Of a stretch of 64,000 nt of DNA, positions 1 to 9,566 are shown one piece after another (within the stretch, counting starts at the first letter, position 1; each line of letters starts with the position of its first letter). Location of the stretch: NCBI RefSeq assembly GCF_028657905.1, contig NZ_CP117780.1, positions 186,001 to 250,000 of the forward strand, read 5' to 3'. This DNA is from Burkholderia sp. FERM BP-3421 (GTDB taxonomy: Bacteria; Pseudomonadota; Gammaproteobacteria; Burkholderiales; Burkholderiaceae). The notes under the pieces were generated by a model. That model had not been told where the DNA came from. It ran no database searches and saw only the letters and a program-made list of their open reading frames with translations. A program made the position numbers and the translations under genes.

Positions 1-1485
1 CTGCGCATAGCGCATGTGGCTCGCCACGTCGAGCAGCGGTGCGCCGCCGTCCGGGCCGTAGGAGGCCTGCGTCTGCGCGAGCCGCTTCGCCTCGCTGAAC
101 TGCGCGCCGATGTCGTCGAGGTAGTTGCTCTCCGCGACATAGCCCCAGCCGAACCACATCAGCAAGCCAAGCGCGAGGACGGGCAGCGCGGCCCAGCGCA
201 GCAGGTGCCCGACCCGGCCGCGCCACGAACGCACGCCGCTCGGCCGCACCGCGTCGCGTTCGAGCGCGACCTGCCGGAACAGCGGCGCCCACAGCTCGCC
301 GAGCGGCCGGGTCTGCGCGGGCAGCCCGGGCGCCGCCCCGCCCGGCTGGGCCACCGCCAGCTCCGCCATCGAGCCCATCCAGACGCCGCGCAGACGCGCG
401 GCCGAATGCGCCTCGCCGGGCGCGATCGCGATCTGCAGCCACACCAGCAGCGCCTTGTGCAGGCTGGCTCAGCGTCTCGACGAAACGCAGCGCGTAGTTC
501 GCGCCGACCTCGGTCGCCGCCGGCGCGGCGAACAGCACCTGCTGCTGGACCCGCTGCTGCAGGTGCTGCAACGCCTGCCGCTCGCGCCCGCTTCGGCGGC
601 CGTCTCGCCGAGCGCCTGCTCGGGCAGGCAGAAACCCATCCCGCTGGCCCAGCGGCCCGCGTCCACCAGCGACAGCATCGAGACCGCGCCGTCGAGCCGG
701 TCCACGCCGTTCAGCGCGACATAGACCTGCGCCTGCTCTCCGAACACCTCATGCAGTTCCGCCAGCCGGCGATGCACGACATCGGCGAGGCGCTTGCGCG
801 CCTCCAGCGGCGCATCGACCATCGACGCGCTGTCGACGCACAACACCACGCCGTTCACCGCCGCCCCGCCGCGCAGGCGACGCATCCCCTGCAACAACCG
901 CTTCCAGGTATCGAGCGCCGTCTCGTCGAAGCCGTCGCGCAGGTTCCAGCGCCCGCCGATGTCGAACCAGACCGCGTCGCTCGCGATGCGGAAGTTGAAG
1001 TCGTCGCCGCGGCTGTTCAGCGGCTCGACCGCGAGGGCCCGCTCGCCTTCGGAGCCGGCCGCGTTCACCGCCTTCGCGACCAGGTTCGTCTTGCCGCTGC
1101 CTTCCGCGCCCATCACCAGATACCAGGGCAGCAGGGTCCGGTGCTGGCGGCGCAGCGCGCCGGCCCAGCGTTGCCGGCGGCCGTGCGGCTCGCGCTGCCA
1201 GCGCGCCTTCAACTGGCGATCCAGGTCGCGCAGGCGCTCGTCGATGAAATCGGCGCGCGCCGCCGGCTGCGGCGTGCGCACCCGGCGCGGGCTCATCGCG
1301 AGCCTCGCCCACAGTCGCGCAAGCGCCGGCCACAGGCCCCAGACGAGCACCGCCGCCACCAGCACCTCGCGCACCCAGAGCGGCGCGAACGGCCGGTAGA
1401 TGCCCAGCGCGAACAGCGGGCCCACCCACCAGATCAGGACGGCGATCAGAATCGCGACAAGAACCCTCAGGCTGGTTCGTATCAT
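1..1485 (-). pseudogene. tssM: TssM (IcmF/VasK-like) T6SS inner-membrane protein, N-terminal part, frameshifted
   Basis: TssM is the large inner-membrane component of the T6SS TssJLM envelope complex. The N-terminus shows two hydrophobic helices (about residues 6-55), then a cytoplasmic P-loop domain with GAEGSGKT near residue 130 and a DGFDETALDTWKRLL stretch. The reading frame breaks near 585, where one extra G in a GGG run would restore it, and again near 465-475, where one base too many lies around an LSQ/LHKALL junction. All three frames join into one continuous TssM-like protein, including the hydrophobic segment VLALGLLMWFGWGYVAESNY near 121-180. The gene leaves the window at base 1. 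The start ATG overlaps the tssL stop (ATGA). It may be a decayed gene or carry sequencing indels. The family call is firm, the broken status is not. Confidence 0.85.
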
Positions 1486-3086
1486 GGTTGTTTATCCTCC
1501 GTTGCATACGGCGACTGGCCGTCGGGCGCGATCACCACGCCCTCCGGCAGCGCGGGGCGCGCGTCGGCGTCCGCCGTGCGCCGGCCGCCCGCCGGGATCA
1601 CCTTCCACAGCACGTCCACGCGCCGGTTCCGTTCGTAGGCGGCCGGCGTCTGCGCCGAATCGATCGGCTGCGTGTCGCCGCGCCCCGAAAATCCGATGTT
1701 CCGCTGCACGGCGTTCCCGGGCGCCTGTGCGCCGCCCGGCAGCGCGGTCCGGCGCAGCTCGTCGGCGACGGTGCGCGCCCGGGCTTCCGAGAGCGCCTGG
1801 TTGTTCCCGAACTCGCTCGTGCGGATCGGCTGCCGATCGGTATGACCGATCACCTCCAGGTCGCCCGGCCACGGCGCGAACGCCGCGCCGAGCCGCTCGA
1901 TGTTGCGTTCGAAATCGGTGCGCACCTGCGCCTTGCCGACATCGAACGCGCCGTCGCTGCGGAACACCAGCAGCCAACCCTGCGGATGCTTGTATGCCGT
2001 GAGCCAGCCCTCGGACAGCAGTTGCGGCAGCGGCGGCGGCAGCGTTTCCGCGAGATTGATGGTGCGGGTCGGCGGCATCCAGGCCGCGAGTGCATGGCGG
2101 ATCGGCCCGCCCTGCGCGTCGAGCACGGCGCTGACGATGCCGTAGGTCAACAGCACCGCGCCCAGCGCCGCCGCGCCTGCGCGCATCGGCGTCCACCAGC
2201 GCCTGCGCGCGCGCGCCGGGGTGATCAGCCCGGTGCCGAGCGGCTCGGGCGGCACGTGATGCCAGATCAGCGCATGCAGCTGCGAACGCAGGTCCTGCAG
2301 CAGCACGTCGCCGCGATCGAGCACGCGGTAGCGGCCCTGCCAGCCGAGCGACAGGATCAGCTAGAACGCGAGGAGACGAATGGGCGGATCGTCCGCCTTC
2401 ATCCAGCGGCCGAGATCGGAAAACGCGTCCTCGCCGCCCCACGCATCGTCGTGGAACTCGACCAGCAGGCTGCGCTCCCCGTCGTAGAGCACTTGCGACG
2501 CGGCGCGCGCGATGTCGCTGACGTTCTCGTCCAGATACGTGCACAGCAGATACGAAGCGTCGCGGATCTGTTCCCACTCGCAGCCCGAGCCGGCCAGCCG
2601 CTCGCGGTACAGGCGCACTTCGAGGCCGAGCTGGGTGCGCACCGTCGACTGGTCGGGCGGGCCGTCCGCGAGATGACGCTGCAATTGCAGGATCGCGGGC
2701 AGCGCGTGCGACACGAACGGATTGCTCCAGTTGGCCGACTGCTGGCCGGCCTTCAGGATCGCCACCTGGCCGCCCTGGGGGGTATACACGACGGGCGAGG
2801 CGTCCGCGCCGTCGTCGTACGCCGCGCGGAACGCGCCGGGCGGAGTCGGGAAGCGCAGCACCGCGTGCTCCGCGTCGCGTGGCGCGGCGAAGCCGCTGGA
2901 GCCGCTGGAGCCGGTCGGGCCGACGGCGTCGGTCGTGACCGCGCCGGCGACCGACGCCTCCTGGGCCAGCGACGACAACGTGGGCACCCGGGCGATCAGG
3001 TCGGGATTCGTCATCGCCCGGTCGATCAGGTTGGAGGCCGACGACGTGCGCCGGATGGCGGAGGAAAGGTTTCTGAGCAGGTTCAT
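1482..3086 (-). pseudogene. tssL: TssL (DotU/ImpK) with C-terminal OmpA domain, interrupted by an in-frame TAG
   Basis: TssL is the inner-membrane T6SS protein that pairs with TssM and TssK. The DotU domain (about residues 75-260) includes QIRDASYLLCTYLDENV and LILSLGWQGRYRVLDRG. A membrane helix follows (AALGAVLLTYGIVSAVL), then an OmpA-like peptidoglycan-binding domain (LEVIGHTDRQPIRTSEFGNN, ALSEARARTVADEL). At 2363-2361 a TAG replaces codon 242, between LLAF and LILSLGWQ. The same frame resumes immediately, so this is a point nonsense change, not a frameshift. A Tyr codon (TAC or TAT) is the likely ancestor. Unless it is read through or is a sequence error, the protein loses its membrane anchor. 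Its 3' end overlaps tssM by ATGA, and its start lies 25 bp after the tssK stop. Confidence 0.85.
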
Positions 3087-3111
3087 CGTGGATAGCGGTT
3101 CATATCGTGTG

Positions 3112-4474
3112 TCATGCCACCTTCCCGTCTCTCAAGCCCCAGGCTTCGAAACGCAGATCCGGAAAATCGCCGACGATGCGCAGCGCCATCGCCGAGCCGG
3201 CGAGCGTCTGCGTCCAGAACGGATCGGTCGATTCGACCTCGAAGTAGGTGCTTTGGGCGTAATAGGGAATCTGGCGCGGCGGGTTGGGCAGCGGGATCAG
3301 GCGGGCCCCCGGCAGTTGCAGGTCCACCAGCTTCTGGATCTGTTCGACCGCGCCGAGCTTGGTCTGCTGCGGCAGCAGCTGGCGCAGCTTGTCGGCCGGC
3401 ATCGCGGCCGACACCGCGAACACGAGCTTCTTCAGGTTCCACTGCTTGTCGACCACGCAGATATGGACCTGGTCGCCGCGATCCTCGAAGCGCAGCGGCA
3501 GCACCGGCGTCTCGATCACGCGCGCGAGCGCATGCCGCAAGGTGGCCGCGAGCGGCTCGAAGCTGCCTTGCAGGTCGTCGTGGCGGTAGCCGAAATCGCG
3601 CTCGGCCAGCTCCTCGTCGACGCCGGGCAGCACGCTCAGCCGCCCGAGCAGGCCGATCAGCTCGCGATACAGCAGCGCGGGCGGCAGCGGATCGAACGCA
3701 TCGAGATGCGCGAGCCGCATCCGGTACTCGGCGATCGCCTGCCGCAGCAGCAGCTCGATCAGGTCCGCGATGCCCCCGCCCGCGGACAGCACCCGCTGCC
3801 CGGACGTATGCGCGAGGCGCACGCGCAGCGTGCTTTGCAGCTCGTCGATCAGCGAATTGAGCACGACGTGCGCGCGCGTGTCGAGCAGCGGCGGGATGAA
3901 GCGCGGATCGAGCAGCACCGTGCGGCTCGCGCTGCGCCCGGCCACGCGGGCGATCGGCAGCGCCGCTTCGTCCGAGCGCAGTTGCGACTTCCAGCACAGC
4001 CGCGTCGCCAGCTGCCCGGTCTCGATCGTCAGGCTGCGCGGCGTGCCCGGCGCGTCGAGGCCGACCGCGAGATCGGGCACGTCGGTGGTCATCGCCCGGT
4101 AGCGCGACGACGACGCTACCTCGCCGAAGGCCATTTCCGGGCCGCCGCTGCGCGCGGCCTGGATCGCGAGGCACGCGATGTCGCCCGCCTGCGCCCGTTC
4201 GGTCTCGAGCGGCGCGGGCAGCGGGGTCGTGCGACGGCAGCGAGAATGCAGTGCCGTCCTGGAACACGCCGCGCGCGCCGCGCAGCGCGAGCCGGCCGAG
4301 GCCGAGCCCGTCCTGGTCGACGTCGAGCAGCGTGAAGCCCCAGCCGTGATTCACGGTTTGCCCGAGCCGCGACGCGACCTGATGGGACAAGTGGCGCTCC
4401 AGTTGCTGAAAATGCTGCGTCTCGATCAGCATGCCGTCGCTCCACGCGACCGGTCCAACCGGCAGACTGCTCAT
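3112..4474 (-). pseudogene. tssK: TssK baseplate protein, single frameshift
   Basis: TssK connects the T6SS baseplate to the TssJLM complex. The start ATG at 4474 follows GAGGAGATACAGGCA (a good ribosome site) and overlaps the tssJ stop by four bases (ATGA). The N-terminus is typical: VAWSDGMLIETQHFQQLERH, then NHGWGF and a GRLALRGARGVFQDGTAF strand. Near 4225, in a CCCC run, the frame slips. The rest continues in another frame with a family-typical C-terminal region (LDPRFIPPLLDTRAHVVLNS, YFEVESTDPFWTQTLAGSAMALRI). Removing one base gives about 453 codons, close to the usual TssK length. The frameshift sits in a homopolymer, so a base-calling error is plausible. Confidence 0.85.
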
Positions 4475-5052
4475 TGCCTGTATCTCCTCGTGCCCGAGCC
4501 GTGGCGTCGGGCGGGTTTGTCGGTTGCGGCGTCGGGGTTCGGCGCGCTCGCGGCGATGGGCGCGTCGGGCGGCAGCGGCACCGCGCCCGGCAACGACGCG
4601 TTGTAGATTCCGCTGCGATCGAGCCATACCGCGAGATGAAGCACCCCGCTTCCGTCGATGCGCACGCGCAAGGGCGCGTACTGGGCCGGGCGCTGCGCGT
4701 AGTCGGCGTCCGCGACGAGCCAGATCTCGCCGCTGCGCGGCACGTCGATCCAGAACTGCAGCACCTGGTTCGGCGCGATCACATGGCGCGACACGGTCAG
4801 CACCGCGCCCTCCTGGTCCTTGGCGGCGCACGGCGCGTCGCCGTTCGCCATCGGCAGCCAGTCGGCCGCGCGCACGATGTACACGCACGACTGGATCGGC
4901 CGCGGCTCGCCGCTCGCGCCGACGTTCAGCCGGCTGCCGCCGACCAGCGTCACGTGCAGCTGGCGCGGGTCGGCCAGTTTCGAACCGAACAGCGAGCAGC
5001 CCGACAGCAAACCCAGCGCCAATCCTGCAATCAGGATACGAATGGACTTCAT
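4471..5052 (-). CDS. tssJ: TssJ (SciN-type) outer-membrane lipoprotein
   Basis: TssJ anchors the T6SS membrane complex to the outer membrane and contacts TssM. The 193-residue protein begins with a lipoprotein signal: MKSIRILIAGLALGLLSGC, with Cys19 as the expected lipidated residue. A beta-sandwich domain follows, with conserved-looking RQLHVTLVGG, RPIQSCVYIV and VLQFWIDVPRSGEIWLVADAD. The C-terminal tail (Ala/Pro/Asp/Arg-rich) is probably disordered. The gene is intact. It shares TGATG with the stop of the upstream small DUF4150-like ORF and ATGA with tssK, so translation is probably coupled on both sides. Confidence 0.9.
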   Translation of the reverse strand: MKSIRILIAGLALGLLSGCSLFGSKLADPRQLHVTLVGGSRLNVGASGEPRPIQSCVYIVRAADWLPMANGDAPCAAKDQEGAVLTVSRHVIAPNQVLQFWIDVPRSGEIWLVADADYAQRPAQYAPLRVRIDGSGVLHLAVWLDRSGIYNASLPGAVPLPPDAPIAASAPNPDAATDKPARRHGSGTRRYRQ

Positions 5053-5261
5053 CAGCTAAGCGATATCGTGATGATCTGGGACGGCGCGATGGTCTTCATG
5101 GCCGCGGGTAGATTCGTGTCGGTCATGCGCGTCTGAGGCGCGCCATCATGAATCATCACCTTGTCGGCCCCTATCACGTGGCGCGGCTGCGTCGACACGA
5201 TGCCCGACATAACCCCGCCCATCGAGCCCGGCTCGCCGTTGTGTGCACGAACAGGTTGCAT
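5052..5261 (-). CDS. Half-length DUF4150 (PAAR-like) protein, 69 residues
   Basis: This small ORF resembles the C-terminal half of the neighbouring DUF4150 protein: EPGSMGGV-SG-VS-Q-RHV, PQTR-TDTNLP and APSQ-IT-LS are shared in order. Its N-terminus starts directly at the equivalent of the neighbour's IIPVTHSDEPG, so the first 60 or so residues, including the Cys-bearing region, are missing. Both ends are neatly coupled: ATG shares one base with the DUF4150 stop (TGATG), and its own stop shares one base with tssJ. The tidy junctions suggest tandem duplication followed by internal deletion rather than random decay. Whether the short product folds or does anything is unknown. Confidence 0.65.
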   Translation of the reverse strand: MQPVRAHNGEPGSMGGVMSGIVSTQPRHVIGADKVMIHDGAPQTRMTDTNLPAAMKTIAPSQIITISLS

Positions 5262-5647
5262 CAGCTGAGCGTCATCGTGATCGTCTGGGACGGCGCGCTG
5301 GTCTGCCCAGACGTGTTCTGGTTGTTGGGCAGGTTGGTATCGGTCAGCCGGGTCTGGGGCGAGCCCTGGATCAGTACCTTGCCGGACCCCGTCACGTGGC
5401 GCGACTGCGCCGACACGGTGCCGGACGCCACCCCGCCCATCGATCCCGGCTCGTCGCTGTGCGTGACGGGAATGATCGTGTTCATGTTGTGGACGGGACC
5501 GCCCGCGTAAATGATGTTGGTGACGTTCGGGACCGCCTCCGGCTTGTTCGCGATGTTCGAATACGACACGGGAATCGCGAGCGGCGGCGTCTTGCAGACG
5601 TCCGAGCCGGACAGCGCCATTCCGCCGGCAGAGCAATTGGCAAACAT
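5261..5647 (-). CDS. DUF4150 (PAAR-like) T6SS spike-tip protein
   Basis: DUF4150 proteins are PAAR-like and are thought to cap the VgrG spike. The protein has 128 residues if started at ATG 5647, which follows TTGGAGATTCTC. A TTG twelve bases upstream is in frame but would lie inside this ribosome site. Visible features are an N-terminal FANCSAGGMALSGSDVCKTP segment, NVTNIIYAGGPVHNMNT, a DEPGSMGGVASGTV loop and SPQTRLTDTNLPNN. No C-terminal toxin domain is attached, so it would act as a bare tip or as an adaptor for a separate effector. It lies 24 bp downstream of the DUF3540 gene in the T6SS operon. Confidence 0.8.
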   Translation of the reverse strand: MFANCSAGGMALSGSDVCKTPPLAIPVSYSNIANKPEAVPNVTNIIYAGGPVHNMNTIIPVTHSDEPGSMGGVASGTVSAQSRHVTGSGKVLIQGSPQTRLTDTNLPNNQNTSGQTSAPSQTITMTLS

Positions 5648-5671
5648 GAGAATCTCCAAGCGTAAATCGCA

Positions 5672-6277
5672 TCAACCCACGTGAATCTGGCCGGCGTCCA
5701 TCTTGAGCAGGGCTTCCGCCGTCACGACCGCGCTTTGCGCGTGCATGCCCAGGTGGCCCTCGGTATGGACGAACGTGTTGCCGGCATGCGTGGCGTCGGT
5801 GCCGCTGACGTGCGCGTGGCGCTCCGCCGCGGCCTCGGTGATCACTTCCGCGCGGCTCGACAGCTGCGCGGCTTCGAGCCCGAGCCGGTCGCGCGCCTGC
5901 ACGCGCACGTCCTGCGCTTGCAGCAGGACCTCGGCCGCGCCGAAATCGAGCACGACGTCGGCCGCGTCACCACGCCGTTCGAGAATGGCGAGCACCCAGC
6001 ATCCGTCCGCCGCCTGATAGAGCTGGACCAGATCGTCCGCCTGCGGCCGAACGATACAACTGACCGCGGCGCGGGCATACAGCGCGCAACCCGGCTCCAC
6101 GACGATGCGCCACAGTCCGTCGGACTCCGCGCCCGTCACACGGCCGATCGACATGCGTCCCGCCGCGCCCGGCGAGAACGGCGCGGCGCTTCGCTTCAGC
6201 AAGGTGCGCATCGGTTCCGGCATCTCGTCTTCGCTGGATTCGACCTGCCGCTCACGAACCATTCGAGTCTCGATCAT
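5672..6277 (-). CDS. DUF3540 domain protein of the VgrG/DUF2169 block
   Basis: The 201-residue protein matches the DUF3540 family as I know it, found beside vgrG, DUF2169 and DUF4150 genes. It has a Gly/Val-rich N-terminal beta region (GRVTGAESDGLWRIVV, AAVSCIVRPQADDLVQLY, WVLAILER). The C-terminal half reads as regular short strands (VLLQAQDVRVQARDRLGLEAAQLSSRAEVITEAA), suggesting a beta-helical, spike-like fold. There is no signal peptide or membrane segment. The start ATG follows GGAGTGTGACG and lies two bases beyond the stop of the upstream pentapeptide gene. The biochemical role is not known to me; position suggests spike assembly or effector loading. Confidence 0.75.
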   Translation of the reverse strand: MIETRMVRERQVESSEDEMPEPMRTLLKRSAAPFSPGAAGRMSIGRVTGAESDGLWRIVVEPGCALYARAAVSCIVRPQADDLVQLYQAADGCWVLAILERRGDAADVVLDFGAAEVLLQAQDVRVQARDRLGLEAAQLSSRAEVITEAAAERHAHVSGTDATHAGNTFVHTEGHLGMHAQSAVVTAEALLKMDAGQIHVG

Positions 6278-6279
6278 CG

Positions 6280-7350
6280 TCACACTCCTCTGGCGCCCGG
6301 CTGGGCGCGTTGCCGCCATTGGCGGTCTTCTTCCAACACTGCATCGTCGAACGTCGCCTGCTGCGTATCCGCCGCGCGCCAGGCCTGCCTGGATTGGCCG
6401 ACCAGCATCCCCGCCCGGCAATCCGCGCCGTTCAGGCCGACCTCCTCCAGCGTCGCGCCGCGCGCATCGAGTCCCGCCAGTTGCGCGGCGGCCAACTGCA
6501 CGCGCGCGAGCTGCGCGTGACGCAGCGCGATGCGCGGCGCGCGCAGGCCGCGCAGGTCGCTGTCCCGCACCTGCGCGTGATCGAAGATCGCCTGCGGCAA
6601 TTCCGTGTCGCGCATGGACAGGCCGCTCAGCTTCGCGTGATCGAAGCACGCGAGCGGCAGCCGGCTCGACGCGATCCCGCCGCCCGACCAGACGCTGTGC
6701 GACCACGCGGCCTGATTCAGTTCCGATCCGCGCACGTTCATCCGATCGATCTGCGAATCGATCCAGCGCACGTTGATGCCCGTGCAAGCGTCGATCGAAC
6801 ACTCGGCGCAGCTGGACTGCCCGACGATGAAGTTGTCGAGCCGGCTCGCCCGCACTTGCAGCCCGCTCAGTTGCAGGCTGATCCAGGACGCATCGGACCA
6901 GTGGCCGCCGTCCAGCTCGACGCCCGTCAGCTCGCCCGCGATGAACGACGTATGCGCCGCGCGCACCGCGTCGAAACGCAGCGACGCACCGTTCGCCCTC
7001 GCGAAGATCACGTCCTTCAACAGGCTCTTCGACCAGGCCGCATCGCGTATCCCGCTGCCGGCGAGCGACATGCCGCGCAGCACGCAATCGCTCCATGCGG
7101 TTTCGGCGATGCTGCAATCCTCGAAGACGAGACGCGTCAGCGCGCTGCGCACGAAGCGGTTCGCCTCGAAACGACAATTGACGAAGCGCAGGTTGGAGAG
7201 CCGGCATTCCGACCAGCTCACCCGCTCGAAATGGCAGTCGCGGTAGATCGTGTCGCTCAGTTCGAGCCCGTGATGCGACGTGGTGTAGCGCCGTCCCTCG
7301 ATCACCTGGGGCAAGGCCGGCGCGGACACCGGCTCGCGGGGTGCGTTCAT
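6280..7350 (-). CDS. Pentapeptide-repeat protein of the T6SS spike block
   Basis: This is a 356-residue soluble protein built almost wholly of pentapeptide-type repeats (A/C-x-F/L-x-x periodicity). Examples are YRDCHFERVSWSECRLSNL, FVNCRFEANRFVRSALTRL and HAQLARVQLAAAQLAGLDA. These form a right-handed quadrilateral beta-helix. Repeats run from about residue 35 to 330. No catalytic motif is visible. The start overlaps the stop of the DUF2169 gene (ATGA), whose C-terminal half carries the same kind of repeats, so the two may have arisen by duplication and may pair physically. I infer an adaptor or chaperone role near VgrG, not an enzyme. Confidence 0.8.
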   Translation of the reverse strand: MNAPREPVSAPALPQVIEGRRYTTSHHGLELSDTIYRDCHFERVSWSECRLSNLRFVNCRFEANRFVRSALTRLVFEDCSIAETAWSDCVLRGMSLAGSGIRDAAWSKSLLKDVIFARANGASLRFDAVRAAHTSFIAGELTGVELDGGHWSDASWISLQLSGLQVRASRLDNFIVGQSSCAECSIDACTGINVRWIDSQIDRMNVRGSELNQAAWSHSVWSGGGIASSRLPLACFDHAKLSGLSMRDTELPQAIFDHAQVRDSDLRGLRAPRIALRHAQLARVQLAAAQLAGLDARGATLEEVGLNGADCRAGMLVGQSRQAWRAADTQQATFDDAVLEEDRQWRQRAQPGARGV

Positions 7351-9566
7351 TCGTCCCTCCTCGGCACCGCGAGCATGCCGGTGTACAGGTTGCCTCGCCA
7401 TGCGCCGGATTCGGGCAGGTGGGCCCACGACGTGCGGGCGCGGATCAGGTTGCAGTCGCGCATCCGGGTCTCGCGCATGTCCGCGCCGTACAGCATCGTC
7501 TCCTTGAGCGAGCAGCGGTCGAACGACGCGCCGCTCAGGTGGGCATGCGTGACGTTCGCGCCGTCGAGCTGCAGGTCCGTCGAGCGCTCCGCCTTCAGGT
7601 GCTGCGCGTTGAGCTGCATGAACGAGCAGTGGTCGACCTGCACCGACGACGCCCGCAGGTCCTGGAAGCTCGACGCGTTGAACAGGCAGTCGCAGAGGAT
7701 GGAGCGGTCGATCGAGGTGCCATGCGACAGCACCGCGAACGTCAGCACGTTCTTGCGCCAGGTGCTCGCCGACAGGTCGCTCAGCAGCACGCTCGGCTTC
7801 ATCAGACGGCAATGCGACAGCGTGAGGCCCGGCATCCCGCATTCGACCAGCCCGAGATTGCCGGCGCTCACGCGGCTCCAGGTCCAGTGACGCGCCTCGA
7901 CGCCGTTCCACGACACGCTGTCCCATTCGGTGTCCTGCACGACGCCGCGGATGCCGCCGCGCCCCTTCACCGTCACCATCGACCACGATCCGCCCGACAC
8001 CGACAGATCGTCGAGCCCACAGTCGTCGAGGTTGACCCGCTCCAGCGCGACGCCGCGCCATGCGCTGCGCGCCAGATCGCCGCGCGCAATCGCGCCGCCC
8101 GTCCAGACGAGATCGTCGAACGTCGTATCGGCGAACCCGCAATCGACCGCATGCACGTTCGTCAGCTGGCAATGGCGCCAGGTGCTGTGGGCGAACCGGC
8201 AGCGCTCGAACCGCACGTTTTCGAAACGCCAGCCATCGAGATGCAGCGAGGTCAGGTCGGCTCCGCGGATCGTTGCATCCGACAGCGCCATGCTGCCGGC
8301 CTGATCGAAGCGCTGCCGCCAGTCGATGCCGTCGGCCGGCGCGGCGGGCAGCGCCATCTGTTGCGCCTCCTCTTTGAAGGCCTGCAATCGGGTTCGCCCC
8401 TGCTGCGCCTCCACGAGACTCCGGCGATGGCGCGCGAGACGCTCGCCGACTTCCTCCCGCGTACGTGGCGGCGGCGCGAAACGCGGATGGTCGTCGGTGT
8501 CGAGGATCAGTTCCCAGACCCAGTTCCGCTCGACGGCCGGCATCAACGCATGGTCGGCCTGCTGGAGCGGATCGGTGTCGGTCAGGTCGGCGCGCTGCGC
8601 CGCGAAGGCCGTCAGCATGCCGACGTCGATGGGCTCGTCCGCGTCCTTGAACGCAGCGATCAGCGTCGCCGGGCTGTCGTCGAGCACGTAGTCGGTGCGG
8701 ATCGCGCCGTTCCACCACAGCACGCCGAGGTCGTGGTCCGGCAGCAGCCAGATGGTCTGCTGCCGCAGCGGCACCGGCTCGACGCCCGCCCGGTTCCCGC
8801 GCAGGATCATCGCCACCGCCGTCAGGCGCGGCAGCGCACCCACGCACCCTTCGCCGCGCGGGCCGAAGCCGCCGAGCTCGAAGCGGGCGCCCGGCGTCCA
8901 GCTGTCGTGACGCGACCATTGGTCCGGCGCGGCCAACTGGAAGTAGCGCAGGTCGACGTGTTCCGGCCAGCCCATGTGCGTGCCGTCGCGCGCCATCGCC
9001 TCGGCCGTGCCCGGCCGGCTCGGCATCCATTGGTGACGCTCGGGCCAGTCGCTGCCGAGCGCGCCCATCGCGGCCAGCGGGTCCGGCCCGACGCCGAGCG
9101 CGCCCACGCGCTGCAGCGGCGCGGAACCCGACGCCCGGCCGAGCGGGTTCTCGCGCGCGCCGCCCGCGACCGCCTGGGCCGGATCGATCGCGAGTCGTGC
9201 GAACCCATCGGATTGCGCCTGTTCGTCGACCGTCGCGCGACACGACACGGTCTTGCGCACGCCGTCGAGTTCGACCCAGGCGGCCCAGTCGATCGCGCGT
9301 CCGCACGCGCCGGCCGGCGCGCGCTGCACTGAATGCCCGGCGAGCAGCCACTCCGCGCAGCGCTTCGGCATGGCCGCCTCGGTCAGCGGCACCGACGGCG
9401 CCGCCGCCTTCAGCGCCTCCCAGACCGCCGCCTCGTGCACGAGGATGGCCGGGTCGCTGAGCCGGAATCCCACCCCGACACTGATCGCGAACATCGGCGT
9501 CGAGCCGATCTGGGTGCGCGTCGTCGCGACGAGCGCGGCTTGAGGTTTGATGTGTCGGACCGGCAT
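7347..9566 (-). CDS. DUF2169 domain protein with C-terminal pentapeptide repeats
   Basis: This 739-residue protein has an N-terminal DUF2169 region (about residues 1-330). Residues from about 410 to 730 are pentapeptide repeats (TIRGADLTSLHLDGWRFENV, RFERCRFAHSTWRHCQLTNV, LSHCRLMKPSVLLSDLSAST). DUF2169 proteins accompany DUF4150/PAAR-like tips in T6SS clusters and are regarded as chaperones or adaptors for such tips. No toxin motif, signal or membrane segment is visible. The start shares TGATG with vgrG and the end overlaps the next pentapeptide gene by ATGA. It is intact, unlike several core tss genes nearby. Confidence 0.8.
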   Translation of the reverse strand: MPVRHIKPQAALVATTRTQIGSTPMFAISVGVGFRLSDPAILVHEAAVWEALKAAAPSVPLTEAAMPKRCAEWLLAGHSVQRAPAGACGRAIDWAAWVELDGVRKTVSCRATVDEQAQSDGFARLAIDPAQAVAGGARENPLGRASGSAPLQRVGALGVGPDPLAAMGALGSDWPERHQWMPSRPGTAEAMARDGTHMGWPEHVDLRYFQLAAPDQWSRHDSWTPGARFELGGFGPRGEGCVGALPRLTAVAMILRGNRAGVEPVPLRQQTIWLLPDHDLGVLWWNGAIRTDYVLDDSPATLIAAFKDADEPIDVGMLTAFAAQRADLTDTDPLQQADHALMPAVERNWVWELILDTDDHPRFAPPPRTREEVGERLARHRRSLVEAQQGRTRLQAFKEEAQQMALPAAPADGIDWRQRFDQAGSMALSDATIRGADLTSLHLDGWRFENVRFERCRFAHSTWRHCQLTNVHAVDCGFADTTFDDLVWTGGAIARGDLARSAWRGVALERVNLDDCGLDDLSVSGGSWSMVTVKGRGGIRGVVQDTEWDSVSWNGVEARHWTWSRVSAGNLGLVECGMPGLTLSHCRLMKPSVLLSDLSASTWRKNVLTFAVLSHGTSIDRSILCDCLFNASSFQDLRASSVQVDHCSFMQLNAQHLKAERSTDLQLDGANVTHAHLSGASFDRCSLKETMLYGADMRETRMRDCNLIRARTSWAHLPESGAWRGNLYTGMLAVPRRDE

